NCBI RefSeq assembly: GCF_949628215.1
Contig: NC_134297.1
Coordinates: 2,852,001 to 2,916,000, forward strand
DNA length: 64,000 nt
Direction of reading: 5' to 3'
Source of the DNA: Phalacrocorax aristotelis
Lineage: Eukaryota > Chordata > Aves > Suliformes > Phalacrocoracidae
A model generated the notes under the pieces. It saw only the letters and a program-made list of their open reading frames with translations. It was not told where the DNA came from and made no database searches. Positions within the stretch are counted from its first letter, which is position 1, and the number at the start of each line of letters is the position of its first letter. A program made the position numbers and the translations under genes. This document shows positions 23,632-34,468 of the stretch, piece by piece.

Positions 23632-23994
23632 CTGCAATAAAAAACAAACATAATAAGAAACAACAACACCACAAAACTTAGAGACTAGAGAAAAAAAAAA
23701 ACATCCTAAAAGAACAGCTCTGCCATAGAAAAACCGTTTAACATCTAGGATACACCATTCCCTACACCTACATATCTGGTAGAAAAAACCTCTGAAGAAA
23801 ACCTAAAGCAGCAAGTCCCTCCATGCAGTATATGATGACAGCCCCCACTATCCCATAAAAACCCTGCTGCTTCAGAGCTCGTCTCACCTGAGCCGCGCAC
23901 AGCAGAGCTCCGGCCGGTGCTGGAGCCGGGCTCGGAGGCGGGCACCCCGGGCAAAGCAAGCTGGGCACGCAAGGCGGCGGCCAAAGAGGCTGCG

Positions 23995-25591
23995 CCCCTG
24001 CTTACAGGGGGCTCGAGCCACCGCCTGGACTGCAAAGCGCCCGGGACTCCAGGGCACTGGCCGGGCCCCGGCTTACAGGGCGGCCCTGGTCCCAAAGGCC
24101 CACCGAGGCTCCTTCTCTCCGATTCAGGGGCACCCTGACCCACACCCCGCTAACGGGGCGGTCACCCCACGCAGGCTGCCAGCGGAGCACAAAGGCTCCC
24201 AGGCCCAGACCCTGATTACAGGCAGGTCGACACCCAGGGAGCCAGAGAGCTCGGCCTTCCCCCACAGCGACAGGAACGAGACTCAAAGCCTGGCAGCGGA
24301 GCTTCACGGCCAAAGGCCGGGGGGCCGGGGCCCCGGCCCCGAGGACAGGGAGGGCACACATGCCCGGCCCCCACATCTCCTGGCCCCACGCCTCTGAAAG
24401 GCCAGGGCCAGGGGCACCCGCCTGCTTACAGGGGGTCCCTCCAAGCGCAGGGAACGCGCACGGCCCTGCTTACAGGGTGGCGGTCCCGCTCGGCTCCCAC
24501 AAGCCCCACGGAGCCCGAGGCTCCGACCTGCGCCCGACTTAGGGGCCGGCCGGCCTGGCTGCACCACATCACCACGTCTGCAGGAGCCCAGGGAGCGACC
24601 TCGACCCCAACCGCGGGGAGGTCGCTCCAGCAAAGGCAGCGCCAAAGGCGGGACTGCGCCCTCGGGCACAGCTCTCCCTCAACCTGCACCCTCTAAAGGG
24701 CAAGGGAGGGCTCGTTCCTGTTGGCTGGCTAAAGCAGCCTCCCCAGCCCTGCTTACAGGGGCTCGGGCTGCTCCTGGGGACAGGACAGAGGGCTCCACGG
24801 CTCCTGACACACGCCCCAAGTGCACTCGGGGCTGGCACGCTGGCAGCTCGCCAGCAGGACAGGCAGCCACGCAGGCAGAGACCCAGACCCTGACTACAGG
24901 CTGGTCGCCTTGCCCGCGCTACGACTAAGCGGCTTCGCTCCGTCCTTAGAGAGAAGGGAAAGGGGCAAGCCCGGACTCCCCCTCCACTCGCGGGCTCAGA
25001 GGGGACCCCCCTGTTGCTGCACAGAGCCCTTCTTTCCCTCCCGGGAAGTTGAAGCTAAGCTGCAGCGATTTTAAGGGGGGGCCTAAAGGACAAGCTCACT
25101 CACTCGCTCACACCGACAAGGACAGGGACAAGGGGGGGAGACACACACAAACACAACTTCCCGGAAGAGAGAGCGAGCTCTGTGCAGCCAGTGTCTGGGG
25201 AGCCATCCCTACCCCCGAGCAGGAGAGGAGAGCCTCAGACCTGCCCCCCGGGCTGCACGGAGGCCGAGGGGGGGCCTCAACGTGCCAAGGGGCCTCACGG
25301 GTGGCCGAGGGGCAAATGCCGTGACACGCCCCGACTCCGGGGGTGTCACGCTGGCCAGGCCGCCGGCAGGCAGAAAGCCGCCGCCGGGGCTGGAGCAGGG
25401 GGGCGGGAATACGGCCCTCCCCTGCTTACAGGGTGGGCTTGGGGTCCAGCGAGCTCCATTTCCCCCTCGGGTGCGGAGGCGGTGGCGCTCACCCTCCTTA
25501 CAGGGTCGCCACTCCCTCCAGGCAGCCAGAGGAGCAAGGGCGGCAAAAGGCCCACGACAGCAAAAGCAAAGACCGAGCCCTGGTTACAGGG
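23995..25591. repeat. Twelve short inverted repeats inside unit 1 (sub-repeat motif)
   Basis: Each is a 4-6 bp stem with a 4-nt loop, consensus CCCTG-CTTA-CAGGG. Positions in unit 1: 23995-24010, 24066-24080, 24145-24158, 24211-24222, 24421-24432, 24464-24477, 24689-24700, 24745-24763, 24889-24900, 25420-25433, 25491-25506, 25578-25591. Loops are CTTA, ATTA, ACTA, GTTA or CTAA. At 24145 the stem is CCCCG/CGGGG and at 24689 CCCT/AGGG, so both arms changed together. Most spacings are near 72 bp or a multiple, and many copies are followed by GGTCGCC- or GGTCCC-like sequence. The 2,121-bp unit therefore probably grew from a shorter monomer. The same set recurs in every later unit at +2,121 bp steps. 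Confidence 0.85.
24323..24338. repeat. 16-bp perfect GC palindrome in each unit
   Basis: GGCCGGGGCCCCGGCC is self-complementary and flanked by more G and C runs. It recurs once per unit; unit 9 has a T at about 41294 next to it. It could form a very stable hairpin in RNA or single-stranded DNA. Confidence 0.9.
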
Positions 25592-25824
25592 AGGTCGCCC
25601 AGCGCAAAGCCAGCACGGGCACCCCAAAGGTGCCCGCCCCGCTCTTACGCGACCACGCCCCGGAGACAGGGAGGTCCCTTTGCCCAGAGCGCCTTTCTCG
25701 TGGCCCCTCCGCAGCCCGACGCCGCTCCCCGCTCCTCTTCTCGCTCACTCTTGCCTCGCCGTTCCACACGACGCCTCTTCTCTCTCCTCCGCCAGCTGCT
25801 GCCGAGGAAGGAGGACACGGTTAG

Positions 25825-25890
25825 GCCTGAGCATCACAGGTTGGAAGGGACGCAGCGATCATCTAGTCCACCCTTTGAGAAGCATCAGCT
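25825..25890 (-). mobile_element. CR1 LINE-like 3' fragment embedded in every unit
   Basis: On the plus strand the segment CACAGGTTGGAAGGGACGCA, then GATCATCTAGTCCACCC, matches the hallmark 3' terminal region of avian/reptilian CR1 retrotransposons, which read GGACTAGATGATC...GGTCCCTTCCAACC in sense. The CR1 sense strand is therefore the minus strand. Only about 65 bp remain. Because it is in all units at the same offset (about 27948, 30069, 32190 and so on), it was inside the unit before amplification. It supports a sauropsid origin. Confidence 0.75.
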
Positions 25891-25982
25891 CCTCCAACTC
25901 AAGGAAATGGGGATCCCTACACCCCCAGAGGAAGCTCCCCGAGGCACCACCCGCCCGCCGCCAAGCCCCCACCTCCACAAAA

Positions 25983-28105
25983 CCCTGCTGCTTCAGAGCT
26001 CGTCTCACCTGAGCCGCGCACAGCAGAGCTCCGGCCGGTGCTGGAGCCGGGCTCGGAGGCGGGCACCCCGGGCAAAGCAAGCTGGGCACGCAAGGCGGCG
26101 GCCAAAGAGGCTGCGCCCCTGCTTACAGGGGGCTCGAGCCACCGCCTGGACTGCAAAGCGCCCGGGACTCCAGGGCACTGGCCGGGCCCCGGCTTACAGG
26201 GCGGCCCTGGTCCCAAAGGCCCACGGAGGCTCCTTCTCTCCGATTCAGGGGCACCCTGACCCACACCCCGCTAACGGGGCGGTCACCCCACGCAGGCTGC
26301 CAGCGGAGCACAAAGGCTCCCAGACCGGGACCCTGATTACAGGCAGGTCGACACCCAGGGAGCCAGAGAGCTCGGCCTTCCCCCACAGCGACAGGAACGA
26401 GACTCAAAGCCAGGCAGCGGAGCTTCACGGCCAAAGGCCAGGGGGCCGGGGCCCCGGCCCCGAGGACAGGGAGGGCACACATGCCCGGCCCCCACATCTC
26501 CTGGCCCCACGCCTCTGAAAGGCCAGGGCCAGGGGCACCCGCCTGCTTACAGGGGGTCCCTCCAAGCGCAGGGGACGCGCACGGCCCTGCTTACAGGGTG
26601 GCGGTCCCGCTCGGCTCCCACAAGCCCCACGGAGCCCGAGGCTCCGACCTGCGCCCGACTTAGGGGCCGGCCGGCCTGGCTGCACCACATCACCACGTCT
26701 TCAGGAGCCCAGGGAGCGACCTCGACCCCAACCGCGGGGAGGTCGCTCCAGCAAAGGCAGCGCCAAAGGCGGGACTGCGCCCTCGGGCACAGCTCTCCCT
26801 CAACCTGCACCCTCTAAAGGGCAAGGGAGGGCTCGTTCCTGTTGGCTGGCTAAAGCAGCCTCCCCAGCCCTGCTTACAGGGGCTCGGGCTGCTCCTGGGG
26901 ACAGGACAGAGGGCTCCACGGCTCCTGACACACGCCCCAAGTGCACTCGGGGCTGGCACGCTGGCAGCTCGCCAGCAGGACAGGCAGCCACGCAGGCAGA
27001 GACCCAGACCCTGACTACAGGCTGGTCGCCTTGCCCGCGCTACGACTAAGCGGCTTTGCTCCGTCCTTAGAGAGAAGGGAAAGGGGCAAGCCCGGACTCC
27101 CCCTCCGCTCGCGGGCTCAGAGGGGACCCCCCTGTTGCTGCACAGAGCCCTTCTTTCCCTCCCGGGAAGTTGAAGCTAAGCTGCAGCGATTTTAAGGGGG
27201 GGCCTAAAGGACAATCTCACTCACTCGCTCACACCGACAAGGACAGGGACAAGGGGGGGGGAGACACACACAAACACAACTTCCCGGAAGAGAGAGCGAG
27301 CTCTGTGCAGCCAATGTCTGGGGAGCCATCCCTACCCCCGAGCAGGAGAGGAGAGCCTCAGACCTGCCCCCCGGGCTGCACGGAGGCCGAGGGGGGGCCT
27401 CAACGTGCCAAGGGGCCTCACGGGTGGCCGAGGGGCAAATGCCGTGACACGCCCCGACTCCGGGGGTGTCACGCTGGCCAGGCCGCCGGCAGGCAGAAAG
27501 CCGCCGCCGGGGCTGGAGCAGGGGGGCGGGAATACGGCCCTCCCCTGCTTACAGGGTGGGCTTGGGGTCCAGCGAGCTCCATTTCCCCCTCGGGTGCGGA
27601 GGCGGTGGCGCTCACCCTCCTTACAGGGTCGCCACTCCCTCCAGGCAGCCAGAGGAGCAAGGGCGGCAAAAGGCCCACGACAGCAAAAGCAAAGACCGAG
27701 CCCTGGTTACAGGGAGGTCGCCCAGCGCAAAGCCAGCACGGGCACCCCAAAGGTGCCCGCCCCGCTCTTACGCGACCACGCCCCGGAGACAGGGAGGTCC
27801 CTTTGCCCAGAGCGCCTTTCTCGTGGCCCCTCCGCAGCCCGACGCCGCTCCCCGCTCCTCTTCTCGCTCACTCTTGCCTCGCCGTTCCACACGACGCCTC
27901 TTCTCTCTCCTCCGCCAGCTGCTGCCGAGGAAGGAGGACATGGTTAGGCCTGAGCATCACAGGTTGGAAGGGACGCAGCGATCATCTAGTCCACCCTTTG
28001 AGAAGCATCAGCTCCTCCAACTCAAGGAAATGGGGACCCCTACACCCCCAGAGGAAGCTCCCCGAGGCACCACCCGCCCGCCGCCAAGCCCCCACCTCCA
28101 CAAAA
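25983..28105. repeat. Array unit 2
   Basis: 2,123 bp, with a 9-G run at about 27253 (7 in most units). Private changes include ACAATCTCAC at 27211 and GGCTTTGCTC at 27052. Confidence 0.97.
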
Positions 28106-30226
28106 CCCTGCTGCTTCAGAGCTCGTCTCACCTGAGCCGCGCACAGCAGAGCTCCGGCCGGTGCTGGAGCCGGGCTCGGAGGCGGGCACCCCGGGCAAAG
28201 CAAGCTGGGCACGCAAGGCGGCAGCCAAAGAGGCTGCGCCCCTGCTTACAGGGGGCTCGAGCCACCGCCTGGACTGCAAAGCGCCCGGGACTCCAGGGCA
28301 CTGGCCGGGCCCCGGCTTACAGGGCGGCCCTGGTCCCAAAGGCCCACGGAGGCTCCTTCTCTCCAATTCAGGGGCACCCTGACCCACACCCTGCTAACGG
28401 GGCGGTCACCCCACGCAGGCTGCCAGCGGAGCACAAAGGCTCCCAGACCGGGACCCTGATTACAGGCAGGTCGACACCCAGGGAGCCAGAGAGCTCGGCC
28501 TTCCCCCACAGCGACAGGAACGAGACTCAAAGCCAGGCAGCGGAGCTTCACGGCCAAAGGCCGGGGGGCCGGGGCCCCGGCCCCGAGGACAGGGAGGGCA
28601 CACATGCCCGGCCCCCACATCTCCTGGCCCCACGCCTCTGAAAGGCCAGGGCCAGGGGCACCCGCCTGCTTACAGGGGGTCCCTCCAAGCGCAGGGGACG
28701 CGCACGGCCCTGCTTACAGGGTGGCGGTCCCGCTCGGCTGCCACAAGCCCCACGGAGCCCAAGGCTCCGACCTGCGCCCGACTTAGGGGCCGGCCGGCCT
28801 GGCTGCACCACATCACCACGTCTTCAGGAGCCCAGGGAGCGACCTTGACCCCAACCGCGGGGAGGTCGCTCCAGCAAAGGCAGCGCCAAAGGCGGGACTG
28901 CGCCCTCGGGCACAGCTCTCCCTCAACCTGCACCCTCTAAAGGGCGAGGGAGGGCTCGTTCCTGTTGGCTGGCTAAAGCAGCCTCCCCAGCCCTGCTTAC
29001 AGGGGCTCGGGCTGCTCCTGGGGACAGGACAGAGGGCTCCACGGCTCCTGACACACGCCCCAAGTGCACTCGGGGCTGGCACGCTGGCAGCTCGCCAGCA
29101 GGACAGGCAGCCACGCAGGCAGAGACCCAGACCCTGACTACAGGCTGGTCGCCTTGCCCGCGCTACGACTAAGCGGCTTCGCTCCGTCCTTAGAGAGAAG
29201 GGAAAGGGGCAAGCCCGGACTCCCCCTCCGCTCGCGGGCTCAGAGGGGACCCCCCTGTTGCTGCACAGAGCCCTTCTTTCCCTCCCGGGAAGTTGAAGCT
29301 AAGCTGCAGCGATTTTAAGGGGGGGCCTAAAGGACAAGCTCACTCACTCGCTCACACCGACAAGGACAGGGACAAGGGGGGGAGACACACACAAACACAA
29401 CTTCCCGGAAGAGAGAGCGAGCTCTGTGCAGCCAGTGTCTGGGGAGCCATCCCTACCCCCGAGCAGGAGAGGAGAGCCTCAGACCTGCCCCCTGGGCTGC
29501 ACGGAGGCCGAGGGGGGGCCTCAACGTGCCAAGGGGCCTCACGGGTGGCCGAGGGGCAAATGCCGTGACACGCCCCGACTCCGGGGGTGTCACGCTGGCC
29601 AGGCCGCCGGCAGGCAGAAAGCCGCCGCCGGGGCTGGAGCAGGGGGGCGGGAATACGGCCCTCCCCTGCTTACAGGGTGGGCTTGGGGTCCAGCGAGCTC
29701 CATTTCCCCCTCGGGTGCGGAGGCGGTGGCGCTCACCCTCCTTACAGGGTCGCCACTCCCTCCAGGCAGCCAGAGGAGCAAGGGCGGCAAAAGGCCCACG
29801 ACAGCAAAAGCAAAGACCGAGCCCTGGTTACAGGGAGGTCGCCCAGCGCAAAGCCAGCACGGGCACCCCAAAGGTGCCCGCCCCGCTCTTACGCGACCAC
29901 GCCCCGGAGACAGGGAGGTCCCTTTGCCCAGAGCGCCTTTCTCGTGGCCCCTCCGCAGCCCGACGCCGCTCCCCGCTCCTCTTCTCGCTCACTCTTGCCT
30001 CGCCGTTCCACACGACGCCTCTTCTCTCTCCTCCGCCAGCTGCTGCCGAGGAAGGAGGACACGGTTAGGCCTGAGCATCACAGGTTGGAAGGGACGCAGC
30101 GATCATCTAGTCCACCCTTTGAGAAGCATCAGCTCCTCCAACTCAAGGAAATGGGGACCCCTACACCCCCAGAGGAAGCTCCCCGAGGCACCACCCGCCC
30201 GCCGCCAAGCCCCCACCTCCACAAAA
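28106..30226. repeat. Array unit 3
   Basis: Carries a block of variants shared only with unit 8, exactly 10,605 bp (five units) away: CCAATTCAGG at 28363, CCTGCTAACG at 28390, GGCTGCCACAAG at 28737 and CCCAAGGCTCC at 28758, among others. This marks gene conversion or a past block duplication. Confidence 0.97.
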
Positions 30227-32347
30227 CCCTGCTGCTTCAGAGCTCGTCTCACCTGAGCCGCGCACAGCAGAGCTCCGGCCGGTGCTGGAGCCGGGCTCGG
30301 AGGCGGGCACCCCGGGCAAAGCAAGCTGGGCACGCAAGGCGGCAGCCAAAGAGGCTGCGCCCCTGCTTACAGGGGGCTCGAGCCGCCGCCTGGACTGCAA
30401 AGCGCCCGGGACTCCAGGGCACTGGCCGGGCCCCGGCTTACAGGGCGGCCCTGGTCCCAAAGGCCCACGGAGGCTCCTTCTCTCCGATTCAGGGGCACCC
30501 TGACCCACACCCCGCTAACGGGGCGGTCACCCCACGCAGGCTGCCAGCGGAGCACAAAGGCTCCCAGACCGGGACCCTGATTACAGGCAGGTCGACACCC
30601 AGGGAGCCAGAGAGCTCGGCCTTCCCCCACAGCGACAGGAACGAGACTCAAAGCCAGGCAGCGGAGCTTCACGGCCAAAGGCCGGGGGGCCGGGGCCCCG
30701 GCCCCGAGGACAGGGAGGGCACACATGCCCGGCCCCCACATCTCCTGGCCCCACGCCTCTGAAAGGCCAGGGCCAGGGGCACCCGCCTGCTTACAGGGGG
30801 TCCCTCCAAGCGCAGGGGACGCGCACGGCCCTGCTTACAGGGTGGCGGTCCCGCTCGGCTCCCACAAGCCCCACGGAGCCCGAGGCTCCGACCTGCGCCC
30901 GACTTAGGGGCCGGCCGGCCTGGCTGCACCACATCACCACGTCTTCAGGAGCCCAGGGAGCGACCTCGACCCCAACCGCAGGGAGGTCGCTCCAGCAAAG
31001 GCAGCGCCAAAGGCGGGACTGCGCCCTCGGGCACAGCTCTCCCTCAACCTGCACCCTCTAAAGGGCAAGGGAGGGCTCGTTCCTGTTGGCTGGCTAAAGC
31101 AGCCTCCCCAGCCCTGCTTACAGGGGCTCGGGCTGCTCCTGGGGACAGGACAGAGGGCTCCACGGCTCCTGACACACGCCCCAAGTGCACTCGGGGCTGG
31201 CACGCTGGCAGCTCGCCAGCAGGACAGGCAGCCACGCAGGCAGAGACCCAGACCCTGACTACAGGCTGGTCGCCTTGCCCGCGCTACGACTAAGCGGCTT
31301 CGCTCCGTCCTTAGAGAGAAGGGAAAGGGGCAAGCCCGGACTCCCCCTCCGCTCGCGGGCTCAGAGGGGACCCCCCTGTTGCTGCACAGAGCCCTTCTTT
31401 CCCTCCCGGGAAGTTGAAGCTAAGCTGCAGCGATTTTAAGGGGGGGCCTAAAGGACAAGCTCACTCACTCGCTCACACCGACAAGGACAGGGACAAGGGG
31501 GGGAGACACACACAAACACAACTTCCCGGAAGAGAGAGCGAGCTCTGTGCAGCCAGTGTCTGGGGAGCCATCCCTACCCCCGAGCAGGAGAGGAGAGCCT
31601 CAGACCTGCCCCCCGGGCTGCACGGAGGCCGAGGGGGGGCCTCAACGTGCCAAGGGGCCTCACGGGTGGCCGAGGGGCAAATGCCGTGACACGCCCCGAC
31701 TCCGGGGGTGTCACGCTGGCCAGGCCGCCGGCAGGCAGAAAGCCGCCGCCGGGGCTGGAGCAGGGGGGCGGGAATACGGCCCTCCCCTGCTTACAGGGTG
31801 GGCTTGGGGTCCAGCGAGCTCCATTTCCCCCTCGGGTGCGGAGGCGGTGGCGCTCACCCTCCTTACAGGGTCGCCACTCCCTCCAGGCAGCCAGAGGAGC
31901 AAGGGCGGCAAAAGGCCCACGACAGCAAAAGCAAAGACCGAGCCCTGGTTACAGGGAGGTCGCCCAGCGCAAAGCCAGCACGGGCACCCCAAAGGTGCCC
32001 GCCCCGCTCTTACACGACCACGCCCCGGAGACAGGGAGGTCCCTTTGCCCAGAGTGCCTTTCTCGTGGCCCCTCCGCAGCCCGACGCCGCTCCCCGCTCC
32101 TCTTCTCGCTCACTCTTGCCTCGCCGTTCCACACGACGCCTCTTCTCTCTCCTCCGCCAGCTGCTGCCGAGGAAGGAGGACACGGTTAGGCCTGAGCATC
32201 ACAGGTTGGAAGGGACGCAGCGATCATCTAGTCCACCCTTTGAGAAGCATCAGCTCCTCCAACTCAAGGAAATGGGGACCCCTACACCCCCAGAGGAAGC
32301 TCCCCGAGGCACCACCCGCCCGCCGCCAAGCCCCCACCTCCACAAAA
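30227..32347. repeat. Array unit 4
   Basis: Private changes: ACCGCAGGGAGG at 30976 in place of ACCGCGGGGAGG, and CTTACACGACC at 32010 in place of CTTACGCGACC. Otherwise near identical to unit 5. Confidence 0.97.
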
Positions 32348-34468
32348 CCCTGCTGCTTCAGAGCTCGTCTCACCTGAGCCGCGCACAGCAGAGCTCCGGC
32401 CGGTGCTGGAGCCGGGCTCGGAGGCGGGCACCCCGGGCAAAGCAAGCTGGGCACGCAAGGCGGCGGCCAAAGAGGCTGCGCCCCTGCTTACAGGGGGCTC
32501 GAGCCGCCGCCTGGACTGCAAAGCGCCCGGGACTCCAGGGCACTGGCCGGGCCCCGGCTTACAGGGCGGCCCTGGTCCCAAAGGCCCACGGAGGCTCCTT
32601 CTCTCCGATTCAGGGGCACCCTGACCCACACCCCGCTAACGGGGCGGTCACCCCACGCAGGCTGCCAGCGGAGCACAAAGGCTCCCAGACCGGGACCCTG
32701 ATTACAGGCAGGTCGACACCCAGGGAGCCAGAGAGCTCGGCCTTCCCCCACAGCGACAGGAACGAGACTCAAAGCCAGGCAGCGGAGCTTCACGGCCAAA
32801 GGCCGGGGGGCCGGGGCCCCGGCCCCGAGGACAGGGAGGGCACACATGCCCGGCCCCCACATCTCCTGGCCCCACGCCTCTGAAAGGCCAGGGCCAGGGG
32901 CACCCGCCTGCTTACAGGGGGTCCCTCCAAGCGCAGGGGACGCGCACGGCCCTGCTTACAGGGTGGCGGTCCCGCTCGGCTCCCACAAGCCCCACGGAGC
33001 CCGAGGCTCCGACCTGCGCCCGACTTAGGGGCCGGCCGGCCTGGCTGCACCACATCACCACGTCTTCAGGAGCCCAGGGAGCGACCTCGACCCCAACCGC
33101 GGGGAGGTCGCTCCAGCAAAGGCAGCGCCAAAGGCGGGACTGCGCCCTCGGGCACAGCTCTCCCTCAACCTGCACCCTCTAAAGGGCAAGGGAGGGCTCG
33201 TTCCTGTTGGCTGGCTAAAGCAGCCTCCCCAGCCCTGCTTACAGGGGCTCGGGCTGCTCCTGGGGACAGGACAGAGGGCTCCACGGCTCCTGACACACGC
33301 CCCAAGTGCACTCGGGGCTGGCACGCTGGCAGCTCGCCAGCAGGACAGGCAGCCACGCAGGCAGAGACCCAGACCCTGACTACAGGCTGGTCGCCTTGCC
33401 CGCGCTACGACTAAGCGGCTTCGCTCCGTCCTTAGAGAGAAGGGAAAGGGGCAAGCCCGGACTCCCCCTCCGCTCGCGGGCTCAGAGGGGACCCCCCTGT
33501 TGCTGCACAGAGCCCTTCTTTCCCTCCCGGGAAGTTGAAGCTAAGCTGCAGCGATTTTAAGGGGGGGCCTAAAGGACAAGCTCACTCACTCGCTCACACC
33601 GACAAGGACAGGGACAAGGGGGGGAGACACACACAAACACAACTTCCCGGAAGAGAGAGCGAGCTCTGTGCAGCCAGTGTCTGGGGAGCCATCCCTACCC
33701 CCGAGCAGGAGAGGAGAGCCTCAGACCTGCCCCCCGGGCTGCACGGAGGCCGAGGGGGGGCCTCAACGTGCCAAGGGGCCTCACGGGTGGCCGAGGGGCA
33801 AATGCCGTGACACGCCCCGACTCCGGGGGTGTCACGCTGGCCAGGCCGCCGGCAGGCAGAAAGCCGCCGCCGGGGCTGGAGCAGGGGGGCGGGAATACGG
33901 CCCTCCCCTGCTTACAGGGTGGGCTTGGGGTCCAGCGAGCTCCATTTCCCCCTCGGGTGCGGAGGCGGTGGCGCTCACCCTCCTTACAGGGTCGCCACTC
34001 CCTCCAGGCAGCCAGAGGAGCAAGGGCGGCAAAAGGCCCACGACAGCAAAAGCAAAGACCGAGCCCTGGTTACAGGGAGGTCGCCCAGCGCAAAGCCAGC
34101 ACGGGCACCCCAAAGGTGCCCGCCCCGCTCTTACGCGACCACGCCCCGGAGACAGGGAGGTCCCTTTGCCCAGAGTGCCTTTCTCGTGGCCCCTCCGCAG
34201 CCCGACGCCGCTCCCCGCTCCTCTTCTCGCTCACTCTTGCCTCGCCGTTCCACACGACGCCTCTTCTCTCTCCTCCGCCAGCTGCTGCCGAGGAAGGAGG
34301 ACACGGTTAGGCCTGAGCATCACAGGTTGGAAGGGACGCAGCGATCATCTAGTCCACCCTTTGAGAAGCATCAGCTCCTCCAACTCAAGGAAATGGGGAC
34401 CCCTACACCCCCAGAGGAAGCTCCCCGAGGCACCACCCGCCCGCCGCCAAGCCCCCACCTCCACAAAA
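32348..34468. repeat. Array unit 5
   Basis: 2,121 bp and close to the array consensus; shares AGAGTGCC (about 34173) with units 4, 7, 8, 9 and 10, while units 1, 2, 3 and 6 have AGAGCGCC. Confidence 0.97.

Larger units (their letters stand above)
23862..25982. repeat. Array unit 1 (left edge)
   Basis: The most diverged full unit: it has CTGCAGG at 24575 where others have CTTCAGG, a different sequence before the CCTGATTACAGG hairpin at 24211, and CCACCGAGG at 24100 for CCACGGAGG. Terminal position and extra divergence fit weaker homogenisation at array ends. A weak match (AGCCCCCAC at about 23840, then an A run) may mean that the unit once extended further left. Confidence 0.95.

Noticed and set aside
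25343-26518. 391-codon plus-strand frame in each array unit (also 276-, 180- and 258-codon frames)
   Set aside because: The frames lie in stop-poor GC-rich DNA, cover the CR1 fragment, overlap other open frames on both strands, and the 391-codon frame is cut by a TGA in unit 7 (about 38497). No domain is recognisable.
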